Source: Lyophyllum atratum (lineage: Eukaryota > Basidiomycota > Agaricomycetes > Agaricales > Lyophyllaceae). Taken from it: a stretch of DNA of 64,000 nt. How positions within the stretch are numbered: position 1 is the first letter of the stretch; every line of letters begins with the position of its first letter. The notes under the pieces were generated by a model. The model saw nothing but the letters and a program-made list of their open reading frames with translations. It was not told where the DNA came from and ran no database searches. Shown piece after piece: positions 48,517 through 62,669 of the stretch. The stretch covers positions 1 to 64,000 of the forward strand of contig JACGCN010000075.1 of NCBI GenBank assembly GCA_014905825.1, written 5' to 3'. The translations under genes were made by a program, and so were the position numbers.

Positions 48517-48533
48517 GGGTTGGGTTAGGGTTA
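48517..48533 (+). repeat. Telomere-like junction between units 2 and 3
   Basis: The sequence is identical to the unit 1/2 junction, and the G-rich strand has the same orientation. Confidence 0.45.
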
Positions 48534-48590
48534 TCAGGAGAGATTTATTTCTGACTGGGGTGGAAATTAGGGTTGAAAACTTTTCGGACT

Positions 48591-49023
48591 GGGGTGCAGG
48601 GTTGGGCTGGGATGGGAGCTGGGGTAGGAGCTGGGGTGGAGGGATTGGGTGTGTACGTGGGGTGGGACTTGGGGTAGGGGGATGGGATGCGTACATAGAG
48701 TCGGACTCGGGATGGAGACTTGGGATTGCATACGTAGGGCGGGACTTGGGGTGGAGGGATGGGATGGCGTACGTAGGGTAGGACTTGGGATCGAGAGTTG
48801 GGATTGCATACGTAGGGCGGGACTCGGACTTGGGGTGGATGGATGGGATGGCGTACGTAGGGTAGGACTTGGGATCGAGAGTTGGGATTGCATACGTAGG
48901 GCGGGACTTGGGGTGGATGGATGGGATGGCGTACGTAGGGTAGGACTTGGGATCGAGAGTTGGGATTGCATAGGTAGGGTGGGACTTGGGGTGGATGGAT
49001 GGGTTGGTGTACGTAGGCTGGGA
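48591..49023 (+). repeat. G-rich 78-bp minisatellite (unit 3)
   Basis: The structure and unit number are the same as in units 1 and 2. Confidence 0.85.
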
Positions 49024-49029
49024 CTCATT

Positions 49030-49469
49030 ACAACCCGGTATGCACATGCACATGCGCACTCTTCGTCCCCGACGAAGGGTGCGCAACATAGTACAAACTC
49101 ATATCTATGTGAGCATGGGCCGTCTTCGTCCCCGACGAACGGTAGGCAGTAGGCTCCGCATGTTGAAGCAGTCAATGATATGGTATTGCATGCGCCGTCT
49201 TCGTCCCCGACGAACGGGGGGCGCTAGCCTCAGAATGTTCGAAAGTATGTATTACAACCCGGTATGCACATGCACATGCGCGCTCTTCGTCCCCGACGAA
49301 GGGTGCGCAACATAGTACAAACTCATATCTATGTGAGCATGGGCCGTCTTCGTCCCCGACGAACGGTGGGCAGTAGGCTCCGCATGTTGAAGCAGTCAAT
49401 GATATTGCATGCGCCGTCTTCGTCCCCGACGAACGGGGGGCGCTAGCCTCAGAATGTTCAGGCAGATCA
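49030..49469 (+). repeat. Left palindrome array (unit 3)
   Basis: This matches unit 1: two direct copies with six motifs. Confidence 0.85.
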
Positions 49470-50849
49470 TAATATGCATGCGGTACCGTAATCAATACAT
49501 TCTATTTAACCCCCGTCCAACCGGCACGCATATGTCAAGCCACTTTTGTGATGCCGGCGGCCCTGCGACGAGGTGATTAATGTTCATACACGGAACACGA
49601 TGATAATAGGCTCACGGTAGGCACACTGTTCGTCCTTCATCTGTCTTGATTATGAGTATTATCGTGCCCTTGAAAGAACAACATCAGGAATAAGCAAGGT
49701 AATACTATGACATATGTACTCACATCAGGCATGCGGCTTGTTGACTTTACGCTCCCATAGACCACGCAGCCGTTGCAGGCCCAGAAAAAACACTCGGGTA
49801 TCAGTCTGAGAAGAATCCAACCTTCAGTACAAAAAGGCAGAGGGAGGGGCCACACTACACACCGGGTATGCGGGCATGGTGAGGATGATGGGTACGGGGG
49901 GCTTGGGTTCGGTTAGGGTACCCAACAGGTTTTAAGGACGCCAGCTAAGGCGACAATGTGGCCGACTGTCAATAAAATCAAGGGGCCTTCTGCCGTATCA
50001 CAGATGACAATAACGTAGGGTTCGTAATACATTCGGAGAGTGGGCTACATGTGCGAAAATGGTAGGGTTAGATTAATACGTTACATAAATGGGGTCCGAT
50101 CGAAGGCTCACCTAAGATAAATCGAGACTGACCCCAGAACGTGAACATACACTCACATGAGTCGTCTCCCGTCTTCGTCGGATGAATACGGCCCTTGGGA
50201 TGCTGAAATATATCAGTATTTACGTGCATAAGCACATCCGTCGTCCCCGACGAAGGGTCGACACTGGCCCCAAGATGAAAATACACTCACATACTTGAGA
50301 GGGAAAAGGGTGTCTGCGGTTTCGTCCTGGATGAATAGTGCCATCGTGAGCATAAGTAAAATTTTCCGAACCACTTCACAAAGGGGAGAGGGTATTCAGA
50401 TAAGAGGGGAGTGGGAATGTTCGAAACGCGTAGGATGAGCATGAAGAGACGGGAATAAACGTAGAGGTTACCAGCGTACACAGGTCAGAGTAGCTGGTGG
50501 AGCCCCGTGGGCGAGAGAATGCAAGGCGTACATGGGAGGCGTGGATGGATAGGGAGCGGGGGTTACTACAAGGAATAGCGCGCATCGCGAGCATAAGTAG
50601 CGCCATAGCGAACATAAGTATTGATTTTTGAACAAGGGTATTGGGAGGGGAGTGGAGATGATCGAGACGACGAGGACGGGCGTGAAGAGATGGGAATAGA
50701 TGTACAAGGTTGCCAGCGTACACGGGTCAGAGTATCTGGTGGAGCCCGGTCGACGAGAGAATGCAAGGCGTGCATGGCGTCGATTTTAGAGAATAACGCG
50801 CATAGCGAGACATAAATGAAAGCTTAGGTGATGTAAGTATACAGTCCTA
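49470..50849. other. Gene-free spacer (unit 3)
   Basis: This equals 2137-3517 with one-base indels near 49787 (A run), 50393 (G run) and 50638. Confidence 0.5.
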
Positions 50850-53586
50850 CTATGCGTCTACGAGGAATATAGGTACTGCACCATGCCTTAAGAGTACACG
50901 AGGGGCGGCTTCAGCTATTCCTTGCGCGTTCAAGGCGGGAGGGAGGCGTGTAAATGAGCGCAACGACGCCGTCGGCCATATCTTATCCTGCTGTGCATCA
51001 GGGATCCACTTCCAGTCCCTCCACCCTCTTCCAAATCGCCTCCCGAGTATCGTCGACGAGTTCCTTACTGTGCTTGCCATCGTTGATGAAGTTCAACCAC
51101 AGGACGAAGTAGGGGCACTTGGTCCACTGAACACTGCTCTTTGTCTCGAAACCACGCTTCGGAAACATCCACTTGAACGCCCTAGCCCAGTCGTCCGTGT
51201 CTCCATGCTTGTAAGCGACCGCGCGCCACATGTCCGAGAGGGTAAGGTTCTGGTATATGTCCTCCCTGGCTTGTCGCTTCTCGACATCGCTAAGTTTGAG
51301 GTAAGACGCGTTAACGGCCCCCTTAGGGTTGGGTGACTTTGCAGCAATGTCGATGAGGAACTGGCGGAATAGGTCGGAAGCGAATGTGTCGAGGACTATG
51401 GGAGCTTCGTCAGGAGGTGGAGAGAGGCGCTCCTCTACGTCGGAACCGTCATCGTAGGAAGGTGGGGGGAGGACATGGCCTCGAGCGCCAAGGTGGAATA
51501 GGTCTGGCTCTGGTTCGCCAGTCCAGTTGACGTAAGTGACCATCTTCGACTTGCTCGTCGTTGAGCGCGTACGAGCAACGAGGGCATGGTCGACAACACC
51601 AGTCTTATGCAACTTTCGTTCTATCTCGTTCAAGGGCGCTTTGAACCAGTACTTGAAAGCTGCGCCAAAAAGAACGGGCCCACCCATCGAAGGCGGGGGG
51701 ACGTCACCTATCATCATGCGTCTGAGAAAGACACATCCGTAGGGGTTGTAGGCGACCCTATCGACGACGCGCTGCTCGCCCTCATCATCATCCTCCTCCT
51801 CCTCCTCCGCTTCCTGTGGAATGGCCCGGAAATACGCCAGAGTGCTACGGTCCACGTCCGCCGCCTCTGTCACAGGGAGTATCGCATTCATGAGCATCCT
51901 GGCTGCGGGCCCGTCCTCGGGACGTGCATGCTGGCCGTTCAGTAACCAGACGCAGCCGGCGGTGAGGGTGAGAGCGTCAGGAAGGACTCGCATGGCAGAA
52001 TTTCCTTGAGCCTGCAGGTCGAAGACTTGGCTGATCGCCATGAGTCTCACAAGGCGAAACGACCTAAAAGTCCAGGCATGTCAGCGAGAACGTCATAATC
52101 GTGCGTAGTCTGACTTACCACCACTCTGCCCGTGTAAAAGAACAAATGCACCTGCGGAACGCCGTTGAGTTGAAACGGACCAACACCTCCGTAGCTTTGC
52201 TATATGGTACTCGGACCTCGAGACGGGCGCTCGAAGAGTTCGCTCGTTTGGCGGTGTCATAAATAGTGTGTAGACCTTCGATGGTTCTCGTTGGGTGGTC
52301 TGTACCCATGGCTTCCTTGGTCTCAATAAATTTCGCGTGGTGGCCCGCATCTTTGTTAGACACGACAGATTTATCGGTCGTATACGCCTGTATGTAAGAG
52401 ACCTCGAACTCGCCTCGCGCTTGAACGCCAGGGGTTGCTCGGAAGCCGCTGAGGGCGGTGAGGTGGCTTGCAGGATCTCGGGCATACTGGGAGGAGCCGA
52501 GTTCGGTTATTCTTCTGGCGTGGTAGTCGGAGATACGCAACGCCTCTTGGACGACGATGTTATGGGTGGATGTGATCCATTGGAGGCATCGCCGGTCAGG
52601 GCTACTGATCTCGATGGCGACGTCGACATACCAGTCGCCGACTGCGGGGGCAGCGGGAGAGAGATTGGCCTCCCGGATAAACGTATCCAGGAAAATCGCC
52701 GCGGATGCTGCGTTGACTCGGTGCATGCTCGTGTGCTTGGTCCCCCGGATCGTGTGGAGAATGAAGAAATCCTGCGCCCACTGTTTATCGCGATCGTCGA
52801 CGAAGGGGCTGTTCTGTATTTCCATGCGAATGCGAGCTGCAAGCCGGGGGACGTACTCCTTTGCGACGAGCCTTGTGCCCCAAGAGTACCCGCCATTCCT
52901 GTTCCGAGCTCGGGCGCTCTCCGCGTGGTAAGAACCAGGCCAGTCGGACGCGACTGCGTGCCCGAGCAAGTGCAGGATGGCTGGTCGTAACCCATTGTTG
53001 AACCAATAGGTCCTCTCCGCTTCAGTAGTGAGCCACGCCTGATGACCCTGGCCACGTTCGGGATTCCAGAGGCCGGGGAAGAAGATGTGGAGGTGATGAC
53101 GGTCATTGAACTTCCCGAATTCGAAGTTCGGTATCTTATGATACTCCACGGCGTGGTATTCTATATCACCGTTGGCCTGTCGGCCAGTTACTTTTGAGAG
53201 CTTCACTTTATATATGAAGGGTTCAACGTACTCGTGTATACTGAATGTCGTGCTTTATATGAATGCTCGACTTAAGCGCATACGTAGGGTGGGGGGACAG
53301 CGAAGATGCTGATAACACCGTCGACCATTATGTCGGACGCTATACCCAGGAGAGAGTCGTAATCGCGACGGATCGTAAGAGCGTCTTCCAACTCCACCAT
53401 ATCTTGGAGTGGGTCCATGAAAACCTGCTTCCACTGGCGATCGTCGGCGTCGCGGTATTCGCCGGTGATAGCAAAGCGAATGAAGGGGTCGGGAGTGTCT
53501 TCTCTTTCGTAGAGAGCATTGGCGCGATCGATAAACTGAGTCAGGGTATGGGAGACTTCAGTGTGGTTACTGTATAAATTGGCCAT
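50850..53586 (-). CDS. Gene A, unit 3 (frameshifts)
   Basis: The exons are as in unit 1. An extra G in the G-run near 53290 shifts exon 1 just before its donor. An extra C near 51020 changes the C-terminal frame after KRV. A missing C (about 51688) and an extra G (about 51697) compensate each other and alter only a few residues. Confidence 0.65.
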
Positions 53587-54107
53587 GGTAAAACAGAGCA
53601 GGATACGGGTTACGATAGAGGTACGACGGTAGGTACGTGAAGTCGCGAAGTATATATGTTCCATCCAGTAATTAACACACGGCTATGTATCGAAACCCGG
53701 GAAACACGTGGAGGCCCTCCTAGAGAATGATGAGTCAAGGAATGTCGCTCTGAGATTGGACAGACATACCTGGAGATAACAGAAATCATGCATGAACGCA
53801 GGGAGATAGGCCCTGGAGAGTCACGTCTTCCATATCAGAGGAGAGAAAGAGCCGATGTTAGCGAGCGCGAGGTTAGGGAAGAGGGGAGAACTTACAGGCA
53901 TGTTCGGAAACGAGAAGGGCGAGGAAAATTCGTTGAGCGATTTTGAATACAGAAGTTCCGAGTGCCTTTGGAACGTGGGCCAGCCACACCACGAGGAGAG
54001 GGAGCGGTAAGGGGTGAGCGGCGTAATATCTATCGGAAAAGGTAATCGTATACGGGGGCGGCTGCGATATCATAGAATGGACTTACGAAATGGACGAACG
54101 CAGATGC

Positions 54108-55027
54108 TAGATTGTACCTGGGAACGTGGGCTGGGAGGGCAAGGTGCAGAGCGATAGGGTAGATTTCGAACAAAATGAGGCGCGTGCGGCGCGGGGAATG
54201 CGTCCAGGGAACGAGGTGGCGCATGCGATCCGATGTCTTGAAGGGTAGTCGTCCAGGTTTCATGTCCGGGTCCGGGTCCGGGTCCGGGTCGGTCGCGACT
54301 AGAGATGTGGTGCTTGCGAGTCCTCGACAAGCACTGCACCTTTCGTCTACGACGACGGCGAGAGAGAGGGTGAGACAGCTGCAATAGAATCCTCTAATTG
54401 CAGTTGCCCCGCTCCTGGGTAGGCGGTGGACGACGGGTGGGGCAGAGAGCTCATCGTCGACGACGAAGAGATGGGTTATCTGGGACTTGTGAGAATTATT
54501 CAGATTGTGCACGAGGAGTGCACGTGTCGAGCCGTGGGAATGGGGACTTGCCGAGTCGGAGACGCCTGGACCACGAGGTGCAATTGCCACGGTCTGGTGA
54601 TTCCTCGACACGTGCACTCCTCGTGCACAATCTGAATAATTCTCACAAGTCCCAGATAACCCATCTCTTCGTCGTCGACGATGAGCTCTCTGCCCCACCC
54701 GTCGTCCACCGCCTACCCAGGAGCGGGGCAACTGCAATTAGAGGATTCTATTGCAGCTGTCTCACCCTCTCTCTCGCCGTCGTCGTAGACGAAAGGTGCA
54801 GTGCTTGTCGAGGACTCGCAAGCACCACATCTCTAGTCGCGACCGACCCGGACCCGGACCCGGACCCGGACATGAAACCTGGATGACTACCCTTCAAGAC
54901 ATCGGATCGCATGCGCCACCTCGTTCCCTGGACGCATTCCCCGCGCCGCACGCGCCTCATTTTGTTCGAAATCTACCCTATCGCTCTGCACCTTGCCCTC
55001 CCAGCCCACGTTCCCAGGTACAATCTA
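54108..55027. repeat. Long inverted repeat (unit 3)
   Basis: This is the same structure with its axis at 54567.5. Confidence 0.9.
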
Positions 55028-55529
55028 TCGCATTTCTCCTTGCTCCTGTAAGTTTTTCCTCTAGTATCACATCCGGCCTCGAATACGATTACATGTTCTG
55101 ATAGATATCATGCCACGCCCTCTCCATGCTGCACAGCCGTCCACTTCGTTCCAGGGCCAGGTACGTGATCCGTTATTTCAATATCGCCCCTCACCTCGCA
55201 CCTCGATTTGCTCGTCGACGCCGAACAGACATGTTCCTACCTGAAACTCTGCAGATGATCCTCGTGTATAATTTCGGTGAGTCTCTCGCATCTTCACGCA
55301 GTATTCTTTGACTAATTGTTCCCTCGCAGCCGCATACCCTAAGTCCCTCGTTACGATACCTTCACAGCGTAGCCATATTCGAATAGATTAATTTTATGTC
55401 CTGAGCCTACAGGCGCTCGCGCTCTGAGAATAGTACATCCTGGTGTAGCGATTTCTGTTATAAACTGCTCTCCCACCTCAAGGCAGAGACAACTTCTAAA
55501 GTTACCCGCCCTACACCCTCTGTCTCGTC

Positions 55530-58500
55530 ATGCCCAGCCACACAGCTCCTAGCGCTTTCGTTAAGCTTTATTCGTTGGGTGGCGCCCCTTGGAACTGGGA
55601 AACCTGGCAAGAGCATACCGGCGTCGCCTACGGCCTCTTTCCTGACGACGACAAGAAACTTCCTCGCGGCTGGACTCGACAGAACGCCGTCGATGTTCAG
55701 TCTTACTTCCGCGCATATAGCCTCCTCGCTTCTGAAGACAAGAAGGTGGCCTTTGCCGTCAACGACAAAGGCGGCTCCAAGTACCCAGGACGCGAGTTCT
55801 GGAATAACTGGGTGAACCGTCGCTGGGATTCATGGGGCGTTCATACCATGATCGTGGGGGTGCTGAGAGACCTCGAGATGCATCCCCTCGATATCATCGT
55901 CCGCGACGAAGATATCGACACTTGGCCGAGTGCTGATCACTATATCCCCGCCGTCATCGACCCCGTCGCCTTGAAGCTCTTCGGTGAAGAGGCTTTTCCT
56001 AAGAATTCTACAGCCGTCAAGTCTGACTTGCGCGCGGCCATCCGTATTCTCGTTCAACGATGCTGGAACACCATGCGTGTCCAGATCTCGACAATGAAGA
56101 GCCGCCCGATTGAGATCGAGGCAGCTGCGAAAGCCGCATTCCAAGGTGAGTATTTCATTCTATTAGTACGAACATTTCTAAATACGGGGTAGATCTCGAG
56201 AACGGCAAGCCCACAAAAGCCAAACTGTCACGCGCTATCCATGCGGTCGCAAAATGGAAAGAGTGCTCCATACTTTTCAACACGCCCGAAAACGTCGAGA
56301 AGGCCGCAGCCATGCTCGCTGATCTTCAGGAGATCATGGAGGGTCTGGGAGCGAAGTTAGATAAACGAGCTCAATCGAAAGGTGAGCGCGCTGCTGCCTT
56401 TACTTTCCTCTGTTGACTAACTTCATGCATAGGAACGTGCAAAGTTTCAGCCGTTGATTTGAAGGACCTTGCCACTGCAGAGGATGTCACCGATCTGGTA
56501 CTCATGTACCACGAGTATTTCGAGCGTGATGTGGAGGATGAGGGCGAACCACCGTTGACTAAACCCCCGGCTGATAGACAGGCGCTTAATGACTCTGGGG
56601 GGGACTTCGGCATGGAAGAAGAGTCAGTCATGACATACGGAATGTTGACCGGGTCGTTGGGATTCAGGACGGGCCTTCCGCCGCAGTTCAACAAACTCCG
56701 AGACCGGTTCGGCTCCACGCCTTGGGAGGATGCCGCACCTTTTGAGTGCAAACACCCTCCAGAGAATATCGAGAACCAGCGCCTCCATTGGCACCAGGTC
56801 GCTGGAACTCGCTCCATCTGCAGAAGCGTGTTCACCAAGGTTGCGGACCCAGCCCACGTCCCCGGCATGCTCATCGGCGACGAAGTCGGCCTTGGGAAGA
56901 CAGCGCAGACGCTCACGTTCATAGCCTTCCTGATGCAGGCGATCTGGCTTCAGAAGAATAACAAGAAGCTCCCGAAAATCTTAGGTGAGATCATCTCCGC
57001 AGGTACCATTACTCCCCAAGCGCGTATTGACCTTGTCTTTCAGAAGAACGGCCGTATCTACGTGGTAGCAAGGACATCCCGTCGGCGCCACATCTGATCG
57101 TCTGTCCTGGAACCCTCGTCCCTCAGTGGGTCCACGAATCGAAGGTGTTCTTCCAGCGGAAGAAGATCGAGATTCTTGTCTACGATAGCCAAACCAACGC
57201 CGCCGAATTCTGGGGGCCCGATGGTCCTTTGCGTCGTTCGCCTCACGACCCCCATCACATCGTCATCGTCGCAAGCCATTCCGTACGTAACAGGTATACT
57301 GTTAGTCTGGAATATTACTGACCACCAACAGGTGCTGTGCAAGGAAATGAACGATAACCACTTCCCGGTGAAGAAGAGGAAGGATGTTCGTCCGTGGGAT
57401 ATGCCAACAGCCAAGGGGTCCCTCACAAACACTCTTTTTGGTCAGAAATACCTGACCGTCACCGTCGACGAAGCTCATCACATGCGAAACATGGGAAGGA
57501 AGCATACAGCTATCTTACGGCTGTTGGAGCAGGCAACGATACGGCTTGCTATGACAGCCACGCCCCTCCACACATCCTCGAGAGTAAGCCGTTTCTGTCG
57601 CAACTTGTCATGCCGCCACTGATTATCGTCCTTCCTTCAGGATCTCTCTGCCATGGGCCGTATCGTGGGTCTCCCCCACTTTTTCACTGAGGCCGCCTGG
57701 CAGGAAGAGAAGGACGATGCTGCGGCAGTGCGGAGGGCGAAGACCCTCGACGACGATGGGCTTACTCTTCACGGCGAGCAACTTAGTGCTGTGATGAAAC
57801 GCCTCCAAGATCACCTCGGCAAACATTTCCTCCGGAGGACCACGGATAGCAAGGATTCAGAAGGGAATCCGCTCTTGACCCTGCCGCCGTTTTAAAGAGA
57901 TAATCGGTGTTTTGGAGCTCACGCAAAGGGAAGCTGATATCATCCAACGCCGAGCTGAGTCTGCGAAGGCCTCGTAAGTCACACTCTGTCAGTGTATTCT
58001 AATACTGACTGTTCAGCAGAATAGAGTCGAGTAGCGCGTCGAGTCTATCGACAACGGTGAGTTTATGGTAGCAAACGACTGTTCTATGACTCTGACGTAT
58101 CTCGATTCACAGAGATTCTACCTCGAATACAGGACTGCCGTCGGGTTTGCCAAAGAGGACCCGGATTCCCCCTGGCCATCCTTCAAGACACTCCAAGAGT
58201 GGGCACCCGTCAAGAGCACCAAGATGGAAGTCTGTGCAGAGATCTGTAAACACTACCTCAGCCGTGACGACGTCGGCGACGTCACCTTCGCGAATGGGGT
58301 GCCTGTCTTCCCAGATATCCCAGCCAACCTCGCGGAGAAGATACGGCAGAACCGGCGCATCATCATCTACTCCGAGTTTTCGTCCATGGCTCCACTTCTG
58401 CAGAACGTGAGTTTTCTCTTCCTGTCGTGAATCTTGAGTTAACATCTCGCTGCAGGTCCTTGAACTGCACGGCGTGCCGAGCTTGACTTTGAACGGGAAG

Positions 58501-60458
58501 ATGTCCGTCGAACAACGAAACAAGCACGTCAGAGACTTCTACAATGACGCCCACCCAGCTCGTGTGCTCATTTTCTCGAGCGTCGGTTCGGCGGGCCTGA
58601 ATCTCGCGATTGCAGACGTCGTTATATTCTTTGTAAGTAATTTGTATCACCCCAGGACTTCCTCTCATCAAAAACGCCAGGATCAACCGTGGTCCGCTCA
58701 AGACATACAGCAGACCAGGGGCCGGGCCCATCGACAACCACAGAAGAAAACAGTCAAGGTCATTCACCTGCTGGCAAGTGACTCGGCGGATTTACTGATG
58801 AGTAATGTCGCGCAAGGAAAGCGCGACATGTTCCACGCGTTCGTGAACAAGAAATTGGCGAAAGGTATGTGCCTACATTACTTCGCGTTTTCTTGAAGTC
58901 AACACTAATGCACATATAGAGTTGGCGGGCACCCTTCAGGGTTTCATTCCCGACATCCATGACAATGATAGCGCGACCGCCGGAACAGAGGAGACTACGA
59001 CTAGCAAAAAAGAGAAGAAGGAGAAGAAGGAGAAGGCGAAGAAGGAGAAGGCCGGGAAGAAAGGAGAAAGAGAAGGTGAAGGCGGAGAAGAAGGAGAAGG
59101 AGAAGGAGAAGGAGAAGGAGAAGGAGAAGGAGAAGGAGAAGGAGAAGGAGAAGGAGAAGGAGAAGGAGAAGGAGAAAAAAGAGAAGAAGGAGAAGACCAA
59201 GAGGCAGAAGACCAAGGAGGTGCATATTGTCGTCGACGATGACGTGCCTCCTGCGACGGCAAGTGGTTTAAACTCCTCCGTGCCACCATCCGAGGCGGAT
59301 ACCTCCATGCCACCATCCGAGGCCGAAACACACATGCCACTTTCTGACGACTTCTCGATGGCTTCGTCTGACAGGGATGTATCCACCGACGATCCTTTGT
59401 CTCAACCAGGTAAGTTCGTCGTGGGTTACCTCCTCTTCAGGTGCTAATACTTGTATAGAATTCGATCCCATTTGGGACACCGACATCCCAGAGCCAACCC
59501 GAGGCAAACGCCGTAGCAGGAAAATGCTTAATAGTGACGACGACAACGACATGCCTGCAGCCAGCGGGCCTGGAGGTAAGTCCAGGTTCTACTTGATTTG
59601 AGCCTCACTGACGAATTATTTGCAGTCTCACAACACATATCCTCCCTCGTTATGTACCCGAGCTCCCCTGAAAGCACAGGCACTACCAGCCCTCCTCCAA
59701 ACGACCAAGACATGGAACCATCGGTGCTGAGGCGCGTTCCGCGATCTTGGCTGTGTCAGCCCCTTCAGAACAGCCTTCTGGCGGTGCGTCATACGTCCTT
59801 AGCGTATAAATGGTATTCTGACTATAGTACAGACGTTCTGGACGCCCATGCGAACAAGTCGGTCGACCAGACGATCGACACCGCGAAGACGGCAGCTGGT
59901 AAGTATATGTACACTTGTGGTAATCGCATGCATAGCTAACTGTACGTTGGTTAGCCGCTGCTAGCTCCCTGATCAGCGGTATGCGCGAGGACGGAGTATC
60001 GCCACCGGAAGCAATGCCCTCTACGTCCCCACGACGTCAATTCCTCGTCGCCCCATCTGACCGATGTAAGTAACAGGTCACAATCATTCATTAGTCGTCT
60101 ACTGACATCACACCACTAGCTGTAACTGCTGGACCCTCACGCGCCTCGTCGTCGACGAAACCCAATCCCCGTCTTTGGAGCAGAAATCAGCGCCCATCAG
60201 GTGAACAAGGTCTGTCAATACAATCCTATATATCGATGATTTCCTGACGAGTAGCCAGCGGCAGCGAGTTCATCGAGCACCCCTCACGCGCCAGTGACAA
60301 ATCCATTTGCCCGTCCTCCCCCGAGATCTGAACTACCCAGCCGTGAACCAGGATCGTTGGATGATGTTTCGGCCCCACCCAAAGCTGCTCTGAAAGCTAA
60401 GACCCGCCCGCGACCCGGAATGAAGCCATCCCGTTGGTCGTCAAGCACGCCGTCATAG
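55530..60458 (+). CDS. Gene B, unit 3 (few frameshifts)
   Basis: This is full length and close to unit 1. There is an in-frame extra ATG codon near 57785 (AVMKR instead of AVKR). An extra T in the T-run near 57892 creates an early TAA. A 7-nt insertion near 59063 changes frame before the KE repeat (about 14 pairs), and one A is missing near 59698. Motif II reads DEAHHMRN as in unit 2. Whether these breaks are real needs read-level data. Confidence 0.75.
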
Positions 60459-60646
60459 GTACTCTTCTATACTCGACCACTCCGTATATACACATGTACT
60501 ATGTCCCTCTCCATGCACTATGACCCCTCCCGTATGCACTTCGTCACGTCTGTCTATGCCGTTTCCAATCCTCACCTATGCAGCACCACACTTTTAATAT
60601 TACTGTACCGTTTTTCAACATATTGCCTTTGTCAGTCACGTTGCAG

Positions 60647-60900
60647 GACCAAGTCCGACCAAGGAAGTGTCGTCGGTTCTCCGCAAGATTAACAATTCCG
60701 GTTCGACACATTTTACGCTGACAATCACGGTATCCCACCGCGATCTCAGTCACGACAATTACCCCTTCATACAGAAATTCTTCCAGGCATGCATGCCGAA
60801 GTTTATCAGAAGCACTCAGTTGCGGGTTTTTGGTGGCAGAACGATGTTCATGGCCGATATCCACAGTCCCTTCACATCTTTCTTAATCCGGATCCTGTAG
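60647..60900 (+). pseudogene. F-box gene remnant (unit 3)
   Basis: This is the same remnant as in unit 1. Confidence 0.55.
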
Positions 60901-61064
60901 ATACATACATACACTTGTCCGCCATTCCGAAACAGAGAGCCGCACTCACAATACAGCGGGCTAATAAATTCATTCAAATATATTCTACAAGCGCTCGTGA
61001 ACGGCTACGATTCTGCTGCGACGGTCATTGTCACCCTACAAGATGGAATAATTCACCTGTTCGT

Positions 61065-61772
61065 CTACGACAACAGCGATGGGGAGACAACTGCAACAGA
61101 ATGAGCCTTGAATTGCAGTTGGACCACCCCCAGGTAGGCGGTCGATGACGGGTCGGGCAGCGAACTCATCGTCGACGACGAAGAGAGATCAGTGCGGCTG
61201 CGATATCATAGAAGTACTTACGAGATGGATTAACAACTTTGATTTCTAAATAAATGAGGTGCGTACGGCGCAGAGAATCCGTCCAGGGAACGAGGTCGCG
61301 TACGATCCGATGTCTCGAAGGGTAGTCGTGCAGGTCCAGGTCCGGGTCCGTCGCGACTAGAGGTGGGCGTGCTTGCGAATCCTCAATAAGCACTTCACCT
61401 GTTCGTCTACGACGATGGGGAGAGAGGGGATACAACTGCAACAAAATCCTCTGATTGCAAGTTACCCATCCCCAGGTAGGCGGTCAACGACGGATGGAGC
61501 AGCGAACTTGACGTCGACGACGAAGAGTAACGACGACGGCGAGAGGGGAGGCAGCTGCAATAGAGTCCTCTGATTGCAAGTTACCCACCCCCAGGTAGGC
61601 GGTAGACGACGGGTGCAGCAGCGAAGTTATTGTCGACGACGAAGAGTGACGACGACGGCGAGGGGGGAGGCAACTGCAATAGAGTCCTCTAATTGCAGGT
61701 TACCCACCCCCAGGTAGGCGGTCGACGACGGGTGGGGCAGCGAAGTTATTGTCGACGACGAAGAGAGATCAG
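61065..61772 (+). repeat. Diverged arm-related tandem repeat (unit 3)
   Basis: This is the same structure as in unit 1. Confidence 0.7.
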
Positions 61773-62669
61773 ACCTGAGATCAGTGGGACTTGTGAGATT
61801 ATGGATAAGATTGTGCACGAGGAGCGCACGTGTCGTCCGTTCCCTAATGACAAGTTCCCATTCCCACGGCTTGACACGTGCGATTTTTCAAGTCCATCCA
61901 CCCACCTTATCTCTACAACCTACGACGCGTTCGTCAACGACGTTTCGCGTGTTACATCATCCATCGGCCCTTCCCCACCCATCGGTCTTTCCCTCCCTAA
62001 CCCTCCGGCCTCTCACCACCACGCAATTAGCTAACCTTAGACCCCCACCACACGGTTCCGCGGACTCTCTATAGAGGATTCTTAGAGAGCGAGCGCCCGT
62101 TTTTTTTTTAGGACCTCGACACTGCAGACTTCCTTTCGAGGACTCGAAGGAAGCGAGCAGTTGTCTCTTCAAGACAAACCTCAGGACTCGTTTCGAACTG
62201 CACCGGCGCGTGCTACCTCTCGGACTCTTGTTTTTTCAGGCCCCAGGACTTTTATTAATCCGTCGATCCACTCGGTGAGTCAAGCTACTGCATGTATAAT
62301 CGTATTTCCATGGCTAATCTACGACACTGTGCTTCAGCAGACTCGTGCCGTCGCACTGACGTCCCTCGGTGAAAGTTAATCATACACTCTGTCTTTCGGT
62401 GAGTAATCCTGGTATTCAATCGTGTGGGAGTCCCTGCTAACGTACACTACAGGTCCTCCTCGATCTGCCCGTTTGTCTACCCCGACAATCCTCGCGACTC
62501 TATCGGTGAGCACTCCCATCCCAAATTACGGACGTTCCCCGCAGACTAACGTTCAACTAGCATACCAGCGTACCTGTTCCTCCATCCTCGGCCTCTCGTC
62601 GTCGACGACAAAAAGACATCATCGTCCCACCTACTCGACTCCTTCACCCTCGTAACCCCGTAACCCAAC

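Larger units (their letters stand above)
24840..48523 (+). repeat. Tandem unit 2 (23,684 bp)
   Basis: This is a complete head-to-tail copy of unit 1. It is near identical from 24840 to about 31,840 and from about 46,400 to the end. Between about 31,844 and 45,830 there are dozens of small indels, mostly one base in homopolymers, which break the frames of genes B, D and E. One short block (about 43,290-43,330) is replaced by different sequence. The clustering of changes in the centre of the array suggests poor consensus polishing, or true decay of this copy. Confidence 0.9.
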